The position numbers and the translations under genes were made by a program. Source: Pseudobutyrivibrio ruminis CF1b (GTDB lineage Bacteria > Bacillota > Clostridia > Lachnospirales > Lachnospiraceae). Taken from it: a stretch of DNA of 64,000 nt. Position 1 is the first letter of the stretch; the number at the start of each line of letters is the position of its first letter. Below the pieces are notes generated by a model. The model was not told the DNA's origin and did not search any database. It worked only from the letters and a program-made list of their open reading frames with translations. Shown piece by piece: positions 50,719-60,051 of the stretch. Location of the stretch: contig NZ_AUJB01000008.1 in the NCBI RefSeq assembly GCF_000424005.1, positions 186,001-250,000 of the forward strand, in the 5' to 3' direction.

Positions 50719-53066
50719 TGAAAATCAAAAAGACCAAGGGTATCGTAAAGCAACTTTATAAGGAGCTGAAGAAGGTAAAAAGCTACAAGGAAGAGATGGC
50801 GGCTCTCACTGACGAGGAGCTGAAGGCTAAAACTGGGGAATTCAGACAACGTTTTGAGAACGGGGAGAGTCTGGATAAAATGCTTCCTGAGGCTTTTGCT
50901 GCTATGTGTGAGGCAGACATGCGAGTGCTTCACATGTTTCCTTTTGATGTTCAGATTTTGGCGGGTATTGCTTTGCATTTAGGATATCTGGCCGAGATGA
51001 ATACGGGAGAGGGAAAGACCCTTACTGCGACCTGTCCTATGTACCTTAATGGTCTTACAGGAAAAGGCGCCATACTGGTTACAAATAACGAGTATCTGGC
51101 TCTTCGTGATGCTGAGGAGATGGGACCTGCTTATGAATTTATGGGTCTTACTATTTCAGCCGGTGTAAAGCGAGATGCTGATGATAAATTTGAAAATGAT
51201 GAGAAGAAGGAAATCTACAATTCAGATATCGTATATACCACACATTCTGCTTTGGGATTCGATTATCTGATTAACAATCTGGTGAAGTCTGCAGAAGAGC
51301 GGTTCATGAGAGATTTCTATTACATCATCATCGATGAGGCAGATTCGGTACTATTGGACAGTGCCAGCACTCCTCTTGTTATTTCTGGCGCACCACGTGT
51401 CCAGTCTAATCTTTATGATATGGCAGACTTTTTTGTACGAACACTTCAGGAGGATGTGGACTATGAGGTGGAGGAAAAGAATGTCTGGTTTACAGAAAAG
51501 GGGCTGGAATATGCTGAGAGTTATTTTGGAATAGATAATATTTTTAGCCCAGATTATTTTGAGATATACAGGCATCTGGTGCTTGCCCTTAGGGCTCATA
51601 AGATAATTGAAAAGGGAACGGAGTATATGATTTCTGAGTCTGGTGAGGTGGCCCTTATCGACGCCAGCTCAGGTCGTATGTTAAAGGGTGTAAAACTTCG
51701 TGGAGGACAGCATCAGGCTCTTGAATGTAAAGAGAAGGTGGAGATTACCCAGGAGAACCGTTCCATGGCATCTATCACTTATCAGAATTTCTTCTCTATG
51801 TTCCCAAAGATGGCGGGCATGAGTGGAACTATTTATGATGCCAGAGACGAGCTATATGACGTGTATGGAAAGAAGGTTGTGGTTATACCTACCAACAATC
51901 CAATCCAGCGTGTGGACTGTCCGGACTGGTTCTTTAGTGATTCTGAAAAACAGTTTGAGGCAGCCATTAAACTGGCGGTTAAAAAGCATGAGACGGGGCA
52001 GCCTGTTCTTATAGTTACCACTATGATTTCGGATACAGAGATAATATCTCATCTTCTGGTAAAGGAAGGATTGGCTCATTCGGTTTTGAATGCCAACAAC
52101 GCATTCTGGGAGGCTGAGATTATTAAAGAGGCTGGTCAGATGGGAGCTATGACAGTGGCTACATCCATGGCTGGTCGTGGAACTGATATTAAGCTGGGAC
52201 CTGGTGTAAAAGAGCTTGGTGGACTGGCTGTTATCGGTGTAGGCCGCATGCTTAACATTCGTGATGAACGTCAGGCCAGAGGAAGAGCAGGCCGTCAGGG
52301 TGACCCTGGATACAGTAGATTTCTTGTATCTCTTGAGGATGACATTGTGGAGAAGGGTACTGACCCTGAGAAACTAAAAAAATATATTGATGGTAAAAAA
52401 CGTATAAGCGATAGAAGGATTAAAAAGATTGTAAACGGCGCCCAGCGAACCAACGAGGAAATGGGTGTAACAAACAGAAAGAATTCCAAGGATTATGATG
52501 TAGTTCTCCAGCTGGAAAGAAAGCTTATGTATGATACCAGAGATATGCTTTTGGATGGTGGTACAGTTGAAAAAGAAAAGCTTATGGCCATTGCAGGGGA
52601 AAACATAGATGAGTTCCTTAGGGAAAATCGAAAGCTCGATGCATCAACTTTAAACAGATATCTTCTGGATAACATTTCATACAGGATGGAGAAGGAAAGC
52701 AGCCTGATTAATCTTTCGAACAAGGCCAGAGTAAAGGCTTATATTCTGGCTAGAGTGGAAAGGTCTTTAGAGGAAAAGAAGGAGGCCATTGGCTCTGAAA
52801 ATGGAATGAATGATTTTATCAGGGTCTCAGCTCTTTCAGCCATAGATGAAGCCTGGATTGAACAGGTTGACTATTTGCAACAGCTTCAGGGAGCTGTCTC
52901 AGGAAGAAGCTCCGCCCAGAGAAATCTTATGTTTGAGTACCAGGGCGAGGCTTTGGAATCCTTCAGAAAGATGGAAAGCAGAATTAAGAGAAACATAATC
53001 AGAAATGTATTGTTGTCGGAAGTCAGCATGGATAAGAAAAATAAGTTAAGGATAATTCTTCCATAG
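50718..53066 (+). CDS. secA2: Accessory Sec translocase ATPase SecA2
   Basis: The 782-residue protein has Walker A MNTGEGKT (Lys100), DEAD-like IIDEADSVLLDSASTPL, motif TVATSMAGRGTDIKLG and RQARGRAGRQGDPG. It lacks the zinc-binding C-terminal tail of housekeeping SecA (about 840 or more residues), as SecA2 does. The TAATG overlap couples it to asp3. It powers export of the specialised substrate through SecY2. Confidence 0.95.
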   Translation: MKIKKTKGIVKQLYKELKKVKSYKEEMAALTDEELKAKTGEFRQRFENGESLDKMLPEAFAAMCEADMRVLHMFPFDVQILAGIALHLGYLAEMNTGEGKTLTATCPMYLNGLTGKGAILVTNNEYLALRDAEEMGPAYEFMGLTISAGVKRDADDKFENDEKKEIYNSDIVYTTHSALGFDYLINNLVKSAEERFMRDFYYIIIDEADSVLLDSASTPLVISGAPRVQSNLYDMADFFVRTLQEDVDYEVEEKNVWFTEKGLEYAESYFGIDNIFSPDYFEIYRHLVLALRAHKIIEKGTEYMISESGEVALIDASSGRMLKGVKLRGGQHQALECKEKVEITQENRSMASITYQNFFSMFPKMAGMSGTIYDARDELYDVYGKKVVVIPTNNPIQRVDCPDWFFSDSEKQFEAAIKLAVKKHETGQPVLIVTTMISDTEIISHLLVKEGLAHSVLNANNAFWEAEIIKEAGQMGAMTVATSMAGRGTDIKLGPGVKELGGLAVIGVGRMLNIRDERQARGRAGRQGDPGYSRFLVSLEDDIVEKGTDPEKLKKYIDGKKRISDRRIKKIVNGAQRTNEEMGVTNRKNSKDYDVVLQLERKLMYDTRDMLLDGGTVEKEKLMAIAGENIDEFLRENRKLDASTLNRYLLDNISYRMEKESSLINLSNKARVKAYILARVERSLEEKKEAIGSENGMNDFIRVSALSAIDEAWIEQVDYLQQLQGAVSGRSSAQRNLMFEYQGEALESFRKMESRIKRNIIRNVLLSEVSMDKKNKLRIILP

Positions 53067-53073
53067 GTGTCGT

Positions 53074-54570
53074 ATGATTTATAACTTTAACCTTGGCATT
53101 GGCTGGGCGTCTTCAGGTGTTGAGTATGCCCAAAGCTACAGAGCCAACATTCTAAGAAAAATAAATAAGCCTGCCAAATTCATTTTCACCGATATGTTTC
53201 CAAGGGATAACCTTATCGATATGACAAGAAACATAGGCTTTGAGGATGATGAGATTATCTGGCTGTACACTTTCTTTACTGACTTTGTTCCTGAGCCGGT
53301 GACCTATGAGCTAAAGGATTTTAAAGCATCCATAGGTCATGATGAATACACTTACGAGAGAGAAGGAAAGATAGGCAGGGTAATTTTTGGTGGAAGCAAT
53401 AATTTTTTTAGAATCTATTTTTTGAATGAAACTGAAGAAAAGATACATAGAGTGGAGATGGTTTCCGCAGGTTGTCTGATTCGAAAAGATTACTTCATGT
53501 CTAAGAGAGTTTTTACGGAATACTATGCGCCTCTTGATGGCAAGGCACATCTTTACCAGAGAAGATTTTTCAACAGGGATGGTTCCGTAGCCTACGAGGA
53601 AGCCATTGATGACGATTCTGTAATGTATAAATTCCCTGATAAACTGATTTGCTCGAAGGAAGAGTTGATAGGTTATATGACCCAAAGGCTTAACCTTACA
53701 AAAAATGACATTGTCATAATTGACAGAGCTACCGGGCAGGCGCAGGCAATCCTTGAAAATTCTGGTGAGGCCAGAATAGGTGTAGTTATTCATGCAGATC
53801 ATTTTAGCGAAGGTTCAACAGACGAGAATTATATTCTCTGGAACAACTATTATGAGTACACATTCTCAATGAACAGGCATATTGATTTTTATATTACGGC
53901 CACTGATGATCAACGTACTCTTTTGATAAGTCAGTTTGAAGAGTATATGGGAGTGACTCCTACCGTATATACGATACCTGTAGGAAGTCTCACAGGGTTA
54001 ATGTATCCAACTGAGCCTAGAAAGAAGCATTCCTTCATTACAGCTTCACGACTGGCTACAGAAAAGCATGTAGACTGGCTGGTTGCAGCAGTTGTGGATG
54101 CCCGTAAGAGGGTGCCGGATATCAGTCTTGATATCTATGGCAAAGGCGGTGCTGAAGAGGAACTGAAAAAACAGATTGAAAAGCTTGGGGCTGAAGATTA
54201 TATAAAGCTCATGGGTCAGCATGATTTAACAGATGTTTACAAGAACTATGAGGGATATTTATCTGCATCCACAAGCGAGGGCTTTGGATTGACATTGATG
54301 GAGGCCATCGGTTCGGGACTTCCGATAATTGGTTTTGATGTAAGGTACGGAAATCAGAATTTTATAGACCAGGGATTAAATGGCTATAAACTGCCATATC
54401 TGATTGGAATGGAAAGAGCAAGACGCCAGGAGAAACTGGTTCAGGCAATAGTAAAGCTGTGCACAGAAGACGATATAGAAGCCTTTAGTAAGCATTCATA
54501 CGAAAAGGCAAAACAGTATTTAACTGAAGAGGTAGAGTTGAAATGGAAAAAGCTGATAGAGATGAAATAA
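53074..54570 (+). CDS. gtfA: Accessory Sec glycosyltransferase GtfA
   Basis: The 498-residue protein starts MIYNFNLGIGWASSGVEYAQ and has the GT4 catalytic region STSEGFGLTLMEAIGSGLPI around residue 400-420. In the aSec system GtfA, with GtfB, adds the first N-acetylglucosamine to Ser/Thr of the adhesin in the cytoplasm. It starts 7 nt after secA2, and its 3' end overlaps gtfB by 28 nt. Confidence 0.93.
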   Translation: MIYNFNLGIGWASSGVEYAQSYRANILRKINKPAKFIFTDMFPRDNLIDMTRNIGFEDDEIIWLYTFFTDFVPEPVTYELKDFKASIGHDEYTYEREGKIGRVIFGGSNNFFRIYFLNETEEKIHRVEMVSAGCLIRKDYFMSKRVFTEYYAPLDGKAHLYQRRFFNRDGSVAYEEAIDDDSVMYKFPDKLICSKEELIGYMTQRLNLTKNDIVIIDRATGQAQAILENSGEARIGVVIHADHFSEGSTDENYILWNNYYEYTFSMNRHIDFYITATDDQRTLLISQFEEYMGVTPTVYTIPVGSLTGLMYPTEPRKKHSFITASRLATEKHVDWLVAAVVDARKRVPDISLDIYGKGGAEEELKKQIEKLGAEDYIKLMGQHDLTDVYKNYEGYLSASTSEGFGLTLMEAIGSGLPIIGFDVRYGNQNFIDQGLNGYKLPYLIGMERARRQEKLVQAIVKLCTEDDIEAFSKHSYEKAKQYLTEEVELKWKKLIEMK

Positions 54571-55904
54571 TTTTATTATTTGATTATTTTAACAGAGGCA
54601 GCCAGAATCTCTTTGAGTCTTTTTCCAATGCAGAGATTCCAGTGAAGGCGTTTGTTATCAACGATGATGGTTTTCTTCCTGATGGTGTAATCAATATTTA
54701 TGAACACTTTTTGGGGGATTATCGTAAATGCGATAGTTGTCCGGGAAAGCCGCTGTATTTTAATCAGATTACTGTGCCTGACTACTGGGAGATTAGTGCA
54801 AATAACACCAGTGGAAGTATTCATGATAAGGACAAGGAAAGGGGCAGAATATTCTTTGCACAGCCTACCCACAAACGCTATGTCAGACTTGTGGATTATC
54901 TTGATGAAGTGGGGAATGTTCGGTGTACAGAGCACTACAACAAATATGGCGCCCTATATGCCCGCACTATGTTTAACAAGAAATCAGAGAAGGTGAACAA
55001 AACCTTTTTTGATATTGAGGGCAGAGAGGTAATCGTAGAAAACTATGTTACCTCAGACATTATTTTAAACTATCAGGGCAAGACTTTTATTTTTAAAAAC
55101 AGGACGGACTTTATCTGTTTCTTCCTGAAGCTGAGAGGGCTGGAAAACAACAGAATTTATTTTAATTCTCTTTCTGTTCCATTCTTTGTTTCCAATACGT
55201 TAAAGTCTCCGGGGCAGCCAAAAGAAGACCTGCTTTTCTGGCAGGAGCCACCGAGGGATGATATCCCTGGAAATATGCAGGTGATTTTCGACGGGAAGGC
55301 CAATAGCTGCGGCAGGGTGGTAGTTCAGAATCGACAGGCATATGAGAAGCTGCTGGAGCTTGGAGCACCAGAGGAAATGATGACTCAGATGGGATTCATT
55401 TACACCTTCCACAAGAAAAACATGGGAAGACCGGAGGCTTTGATTTGCACCAATACAGAAAATGTGGAGAAGCTGAAGGAGATTGTAGAAGGATTGCCAC
55501 AGGTGACATTCCATGTGACAGCCATAACAGAAATGTCCGCGAAACTTTTGTCCCATGAAAAATATGACAATGTGATCATGTACCCGAATATAAAGGCTAT
55601 AACCCTTGAAAGATTGTTTAATAGATGCGATTTTTACCTGGATATTAACCATGAAGGGGAAATTGTGGAGGCAACAAGAAGGGCTTTTGTATATAATCTT
55701 CTGATACTTTCCTTTAAAGATACACAACATGGAGTATATACAGCCAAGGAAAACCTATTTGAAAGTACAAATTATACTGCATTAATCCATAGATTGAATA
55801 ATCTGTTAAAAGACAAATCAATGCTAGATGAGGCAATAACCACACAGCATTCGGAAGGTTCAACAACTAGCACAAAAGAATTTAAACAAATTTGTGAACA
55901 TTAA
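54543..55904 (+). CDS. gtfB: Accessory Sec glycosylation chaperone GtfB
   Basis: The 453-residue protein opens with IILLFDYFNRGSQNLFESFS and carries the degenerate glycosyltransferase fold of GtfB, the co-activator that binds acceptor and stimulates GtfA. The 28-nt overlap with gtfA indicates strict coupling. It ends the operon at a strong terminator; no serine-rich repeat gene follows. Confidence 0.92.
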   Translation: MEKADRDEIILLFDYFNRGSQNLFESFSNAEIPVKAFVINDDGFLPDGVINIYEHFLGDYRKCDSCPGKPLYFNQITVPDYWEISANNTSGSIHDKDKERGRIFFAQPTHKRYVRLVDYLDEVGNVRCTEHYNKYGALYARTMFNKKSEKVNKTFFDIEGREVIVENYVTSDIILNYQGKTFIFKNRTDFICFFLKLRGLENNRIYFNSLSVPFFVSNTLKSPGQPKEDLLFWQEPPRDDIPGNMQVIFDGKANSCGRVVVQNRQAYEKLLELGAPEEMMTQMGFIYTFHKKNMGRPEALICTNTENVEKLKEIVEGLPQVTFHVTAITEMSAKLLSHEKYDNVIMYPNIKAITLERLFNRCDFYLDINHEGEIVEATRRAFVYNLLILSFKDTQHGVYTAKENLFESTNYTALIHRLNNLLKDKSMLDEAITTQHSEGSTTSTKEFKQICEH

Positions 55905-55908
55905 CGAA

Positions 55909-55959
55909 TACGGCCCATTTTGTGAAGTAAAATTGCACAAAAATGAGGGCCGTTTTTTT
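55909..55959 (+). terminator. Terminator of the accessory Sec operon
   Basis: ACGGCCCATTTTGTG (from 55910) pairs with CACAAAAATGAGGGCCGT (to 55953) with a small bulge, followed by T7. Confidence 0.92.
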
Positions 55960-55981
55960 ATGTTCCATACAACCAAATTCC

Positions 55982-56010
55982 TTGAATTGGGGTGCAATCT
56001 GTGTTTAAAT
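55982..56010 (+). promoter_or_regulatory. Probable ppdK promoter
   Basis: TTGAAT (55982-55987), 17 nt, TTAAAT (56005-56010). Confidence 0.55.
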
Positions 56011-56084
56011 AATAGCGGACTGTCTGTAACCCCTTAATTGCAGACGGTAATTTTCAGTTTTTTTATTTTTAGGAGGATATTGTA

Positions 56085-58721
56085 ATGGCTAACAAATGGG
56101 TGTATATGTTTAGCGAAGGTGACATGTCAATGCGCAACCTTCTCGGCGGAAAGGGTGCTAATCTTGCAGAGATGACAAGCATTGGCTTACCAGTACCACA
56201 GGGTTTCACAATCACAACAGAGGCTTGTACTCAGTACTATGAGGATGGCCGTAAAATTAACGACGAGATCATGGCTCAGGCTATGGAGGGTGTTAAGAAA
56301 ATGGAAGAGATCAACGGCAAGAAGTTCGGCGATCTTAAGAACCCACTTCTCGTTTCAGTTCGTTCAGGTGCTCGTGCATCTATGCCAGGTATGATGGATA
56401 CAATCCTTAACCTTGGTCTTAATGATGAAGTAGTTGCAGCTATGATCGCTGGTAACCCAGATCCAGCTTTCGAGCGTTTCGTATATGATTCATACAGAAG
56501 ATTTATCCAGATGTTCTCAGATGTAGTTATGGAAGTAGGTAAGAAGTACTTCGAGCAGCTCATCGATGAGATGAAGGAAAAGAAGGGTGTTAAGTTTGAC
56601 GTAGACCTTACAGCTGCTGACCTTAAGGAACTTGCAGAGCAGTTCAAGGCAGAGTACAAGAATCAGCTTGGTTCTGACTTCCCTTCAGATCCAGTAGAGC
56701 AGTTAAAGCTCGCTATCGAGGCAGTATTCCGTTCATGGGACAACCCTCGTGCAAACGTTTACAGAAGAGACAACGATATCCCTTATTCATGGGGTACAGC
56801 AGTTAACGTAATGCCAATGGTATTCGGTAACTTAAATAATGAGTCTGGTACTGGTGTTGCATTCACTCGTGACCCAGCTACAGGCGAGAACAAGCTTATG
56901 GGTGAGTTCCTTATCAACGCACAGGGCGAGGACGTAGTTGCTGGTGTTCGTACACCAATGCCAATCGCTCAGATGGAGAAGGAGTTCCCAGAGGCATACG
57001 CAGAGTTCATCAAGGTATGTGAGACTCTTGAGAATCACTACCATGATATGCAGGATATGGAGTTCACAGTAGAGAACAAGAAGCTTTACATGCTCCAGTG
57101 CCGTAACGGTAAGAGAACAGCTCCAGCTGCTCTTAAGATTGCTTGCGACCTCGTTGATGAGGGACACAAGACTCCAGAAGAGGCTGTAGCAATGATCGAC
57201 CCACGTAACCTTGATACACTTCTTCACCCACAGTTCGAGGCTGCTGCTCTTAAGGCTGCAACTCCACTTGGTAAGGGCCTTGGTGCTTCTCCAGGTGCTG
57301 CATGTGGTAAGGTTGTATTTACAGCAGACGATGCTGAGGCATGGGCTGCTAGAGGAGAGAAGGTAGTTCTTGTACGTCTTGAGACATCTCCAGAAGATAT
57401 CACAGGTATGAAGGCTGCTCAGGGTATCCTTACAGTTCGTGGTGGTATGACATCACACGCTGCAGTAGTTGCTCGTGGTATGGGTACATGCTGCGTTTCT
57501 GGTTGTGGCGACATCAACATGGATGAGGAGAACAAGAAGTTCACTCTTGCAGGCACAACATTTACAGAGGGGTCTGAAATCTCTATCGATGGTACAACAG
57601 GTAACATCTACGCTGGTATCATTCCAACAGTTGACGCTGTTATCGCTGGCGAGTTCGGTCGAGTAATGGCTTGGGCAGATGAGTTCAGAAGACTTAAGGT
57701 TAGAACAAATGCAGATACTCCAGCTGATGCTAAGAAGGCTAGAGAGCTTGGTGCAGAAGGTATCGGTCTTTGCCGTACAGAGCACATGTTCTTCGAGGCT
57801 GACAGAATTGCAGCATTCCGCGAGATGATCTGCTCAGATACAGAGGAAGAGAGAGAAGTTGCTCTTGATAAGATTCTTCCTTACCAGCAGGGAGACTTCA
57901 AGGCTCTTTACGAAGCACTTGAGGGATGCCCAGTTACAATCAGATTCCTTGATCCACCACTTCACGAGTTCGTTCCTACAGAGGATGCTGATATCGAGAA
58001 GCTTGCAAAGGCTAAGAATAAGTCAGTAGAGGAAATCAGAAACATCTGCGAGTCACTCCACGAGTTCAACCCAATGATGGGTCACAGAGGATGCCGTCTT
58101 GCAGTTACATATCCTTCAATTGCTAAGATGCAGACAAAGGCTGTTATCCGTGCAGCACTTGAAGTACAGAAGGCTCATCCAGATTGGAATGTTAAGCCTG
58201 AAATCATGATTCCACTTGTATGTGAGGTTAAGGAGCTTAAGTATGTTAAGGACGTTGTTGTAGAGACAGCTGATGCTGAAATCGCAGCAGCAGGCGCTAA
58301 GCTTGAGTACGAAGTTGGTACAATGATCGAGATCCCACGTGCAGCTCTTACAGCTGATGAGATTGCTAAGGAAGCTGACTTCTTCTGCTTCGGTACAAAC
58401 GACCTTACACAGATGACATTTGGTTTCTCTCGTGATGATGCTGGTAAGTTCTTAAATGCTTACTATGATACAAAGATTTTCGAGAACGATCCATTTGCTA
58501 AGCTTGACCAGACAGGTGTTGGTAAGCTTATGGAGACAGCTATTAAGCTTGGTAAGCCAGTAAATCCAAACCTTCACGTAGGTATCTGCGGTGAGCACGG
58601 TGGAGACCCATCTTCAGTAGAGTTCTGCCACAAGATTGGTCTTGACTATGTATCATGCTCTCCATTTAGAGTACCAATCGCTAGACTTGCAGCTGCACAG
58701 GCAGCTATCGCTAACAAGTAA
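56085..58721 (+). CDS. ppdK: Pyruvate, phosphate dikinase
   Basis: The 878-residue protein is full length. The N-terminal ATP-grasp region includes VSVRSGARASMPGMMDTILN, the central phosphohistidine motif is GGMTSHAAVVARGMG (His458), and the C-terminal PEP/pyruvate domain has GICGEHGGDPSS with acid/base Cys835. It interconverts pyruvate and PEP with PPi and AMP, and in anaerobes often works as the glycolytic step. AGGAGG is 8 nt before the ATG, and codon use is strongly biased as for abundant proteins. The final 25 bp are duplicated at 62949. Confidence 0.97.
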   Translation: MANKWVYMFSEGDMSMRNLLGGKGANLAEMTSIGLPVPQGFTITTEACTQYYEDGRKINDEIMAQAMEGVKKMEEINGKKFGDLKNPLLVSVRSGARASMPGMMDTILNLGLNDEVVAAMIAGNPDPAFERFVYDSYRRFIQMFSDVVMEVGKKYFEQLIDEMKEKKGVKFDVDLTAADLKELAEQFKAEYKNQLGSDFPSDPVEQLKLAIEAVFRSWDNPRANVYRRDNDIPYSWGTAVNVMPMVFGNLNNESGTGVAFTRDPATGENKLMGEFLINAQGEDVVAGVRTPMPIAQMEKEFPEAYAEFIKVCETLENHYHDMQDMEFTVENKKLYMLQCRNGKRTAPAALKIACDLVDEGHKTPEEAVAMIDPRNLDTLLHPQFEAAALKAATPLGKGLGASPGAACGKVVFTADDAEAWAARGEKVVLVRLETSPEDITGMKAAQGILTVRGGMTSHAAVVARGMGTCCVSGCGDINMDEENKKFTLAGTTFTEGSEISIDGTTGNIYAGIIPTVDAVIAGEFGRVMAWADEFRRLKVRTNADTPADAKKARELGAEGIGLCRTEHMFFEADRIAAFREMICSDTEEEREVALDKILPYQQGDFKALYEALEGCPVTIRFLDPPLHEFVPTEDADIEKLAKAKNKSVEEIRNICESLHEFNPMMGHRGCRLAVTYPSIAKMQTKAVIRAALEVQKAHPDWNVKPEIMIPLVCEVKELKYVKDVVVETADAEIAAAGAKLEYEVGTMIEIPRAALTADEIAKEADFFCFGTNDLTQMTFGFSRDDAGKFLNAYYDTKIFENDPFAKLDQTGVGKLMETAIKLGKPVNPNLHVGICGEHGGDPSSVEFCHKIGLDYVSCSPFRVPIARLAAAQAAIANK

Positions 58722-58767
58722 TTGGCGGTTTTGTTGTTTGGCTAGTGAAATATAATTGAGTATTGGG

Positions 58768-58807
58768 CCCAGCCCTTCGGTTCTGCCGAGGGCTGGGTCT
58801 TTTTTTG
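58768..58807 (+). terminator. ppdK terminator
   Basis: CCCAGCCCTTCGG (58768-58780) and CCGAGGGCTGGG (58786-58797) with T7 after TC. A duplicate lies at 63020-63059. Confidence 0.95.
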
Positions 58808-58834
58808 TGGGTTTGCCTAGGCGTTTCCGGTGGC

Positions 58835-59105
58835 GCGGGCAGTGCTGGCGGCGGTTTTAGGATTTGCACTGCCTGGAAACAGCTGCACAGGCAGTGCAGA
58901 TTGGGAGATTTATGATTTGAACTGCCCTTATAGAGCGATTCGAGCAGTGCTGGAAAAGAAAATGAAATTAGCACTGCTTTAGAGAAGAGATTGGAGCAGT
59001 GCAAAGGGAGAAAATGAATTCAGCACTGCTCTGGAGAAGTGAAAAGGGCAGTGGTAGAAAAGAAAAAGAATCCAGTACTGCTTTAAAAGATAAGGAAGAT
59101 GTGGC
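58835..59105. repeat. 52-bp tandem array with alternating GCAGTGC / GCACTGC arms (array 2), insertion-like
   Basis: GCAGTG-type arms start at 58839, 58891, 58944, 58996 and 59048 (52, 53, 52, 52 bp apart). Opposite arms start at 58866, 58919, 58971, 59023 and 59075. Arms thus alternate orientation every 25-28 bp. GTGGC occurs at 58830-58834 and 59101-59105, and only once (63082-63086) in the array-free copy. Confidence 0.9.
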
Positions 59106-59258
59106 CTGGGTATTGAAACAGAGAATAGCGGGACTAATATAGATTCGGTATTTCATGAAGACTAAGGAATCTGTATAATTAAAGGCAGTGAAATTTACAA
59201 AACGAGATTTTTAGAGGCAAATTATATTTCAGTAAAACTTTCCATGGAGAGAAAAAGA

Positions 59259-60005
59259 ATGAAGTTTCATTCATATGGAGATAAAAAGAATAAGACGATA
59301 CTGGCATTGCACGGAATGCTTTGCGACTGGCAGAAATTCCGGGAATTGCTTAAACCGTTGGAAGAAACATATTATGTCATATATCCCGCAATGACCGGAT
59401 GCTATGACGGTTCAGAGAATTTTGTTTCTTTTGCAAAAGAAAGTGAGCAGATTGAGGCCTATGTTACGGAGAATCTTGGCGGCGAACTCTATGCCGTTTG
59501 GGACGCTTCTCAGGGTGCAACCGTACTGACAGAGCTTCTTGCAAGAAACAGGATTAGTATAGAAAAAGCAATCCTCGACGGAGTATATCTGGCGCATCAG
59601 GGGAAAATATGTGCCAAGCTGGGGCTGAAGGCATTTCTGAAGATGCAGAAAAACGGCGGACAGATTTCAAAACGAATGCAGGTCGTGAGTAAACTTATGG
59701 GACTTGGCAAAGAAGATCTCGCTGAGTTTTCGTTACTGTACTGGGGAAGTAGCAAAGAGTGTATGCAGGCTAATCTTATCGAGAATTATACATATCGCGT
59801 GAATGAAGATATCAGCAAGACCGAAACAAAAGTATATCTTTGGTGTGGCAGCAAGGAACCTTATGCCATAAAATCCCATGAGATTTTGAAAAAGTACTTA
59901 AAGAACTATGAAGAACATATTTGGCCGAATGTCGGTCATGGAGTCATGCTGTATTTTCATACGGATGAGTATGTTGATGCAGTAAGAGAAAAATTGAAGG
60001 AATAA
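59259..60005 (+). CDS. Alpha/beta-hydrolase fold protein
   Basis: The 248-residue protein has the oxyanion motif LALHGMLCDW, a nucleophile elbow AVWDASQGATV (Ser with Asp at the first GxSxG position) and a catalytic-His candidate in NVGHGVML. Substrate unknown. GGAGAG lies 7 nt before ATG 59259. GC content is visibly higher than in resident genes, and it opens the repeat-flanked island. Confidence 0.85.
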   Translation: MKFHSYGDKKNKTILALHGMLCDWQKFRELLKPLEETYYVIYPAMTGCYDGSENFVSFAKESEQIEAYVTENLGGELYAVWDASQGATVLTELLARNRISIEKAILDGVYLAHQGKICAKLGLKAFLKMQKNGGQISKRMQVVSKLMGLGKEDLAEFSLLYWGSSKECMQANLIENYTYRVNEDISKTETKVYLWCGSKEPYAIKSHEILKKYLKNYEEHIWPNVGHGVMLYFHTDEYVDAVREKLKE

Positions 60006-60051
60006 CTTACAGGATAATGAAATAAGCAAATCGGGATTAGTGGAGTAGAAC

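Larger units (their letters stand above)
58697..59195. repeat. Direct repeat copy 1 (contains array 2)
   Basis: From the last 25 bp of ppdK through its terminator, this segment is repeated at 62949-63176 with about four substitutions. It contains an extra 271 bp (58835-59105) that the other copy lacks. Confidence 0.95.

Noticed and set aside
58711-59156. Two minus-strand reading frames over array 2
   Set aside because: They are by-products of the repeat composition, overlap the ppdK end and terminator, and lack ribosome binding sites and recognisable domains.
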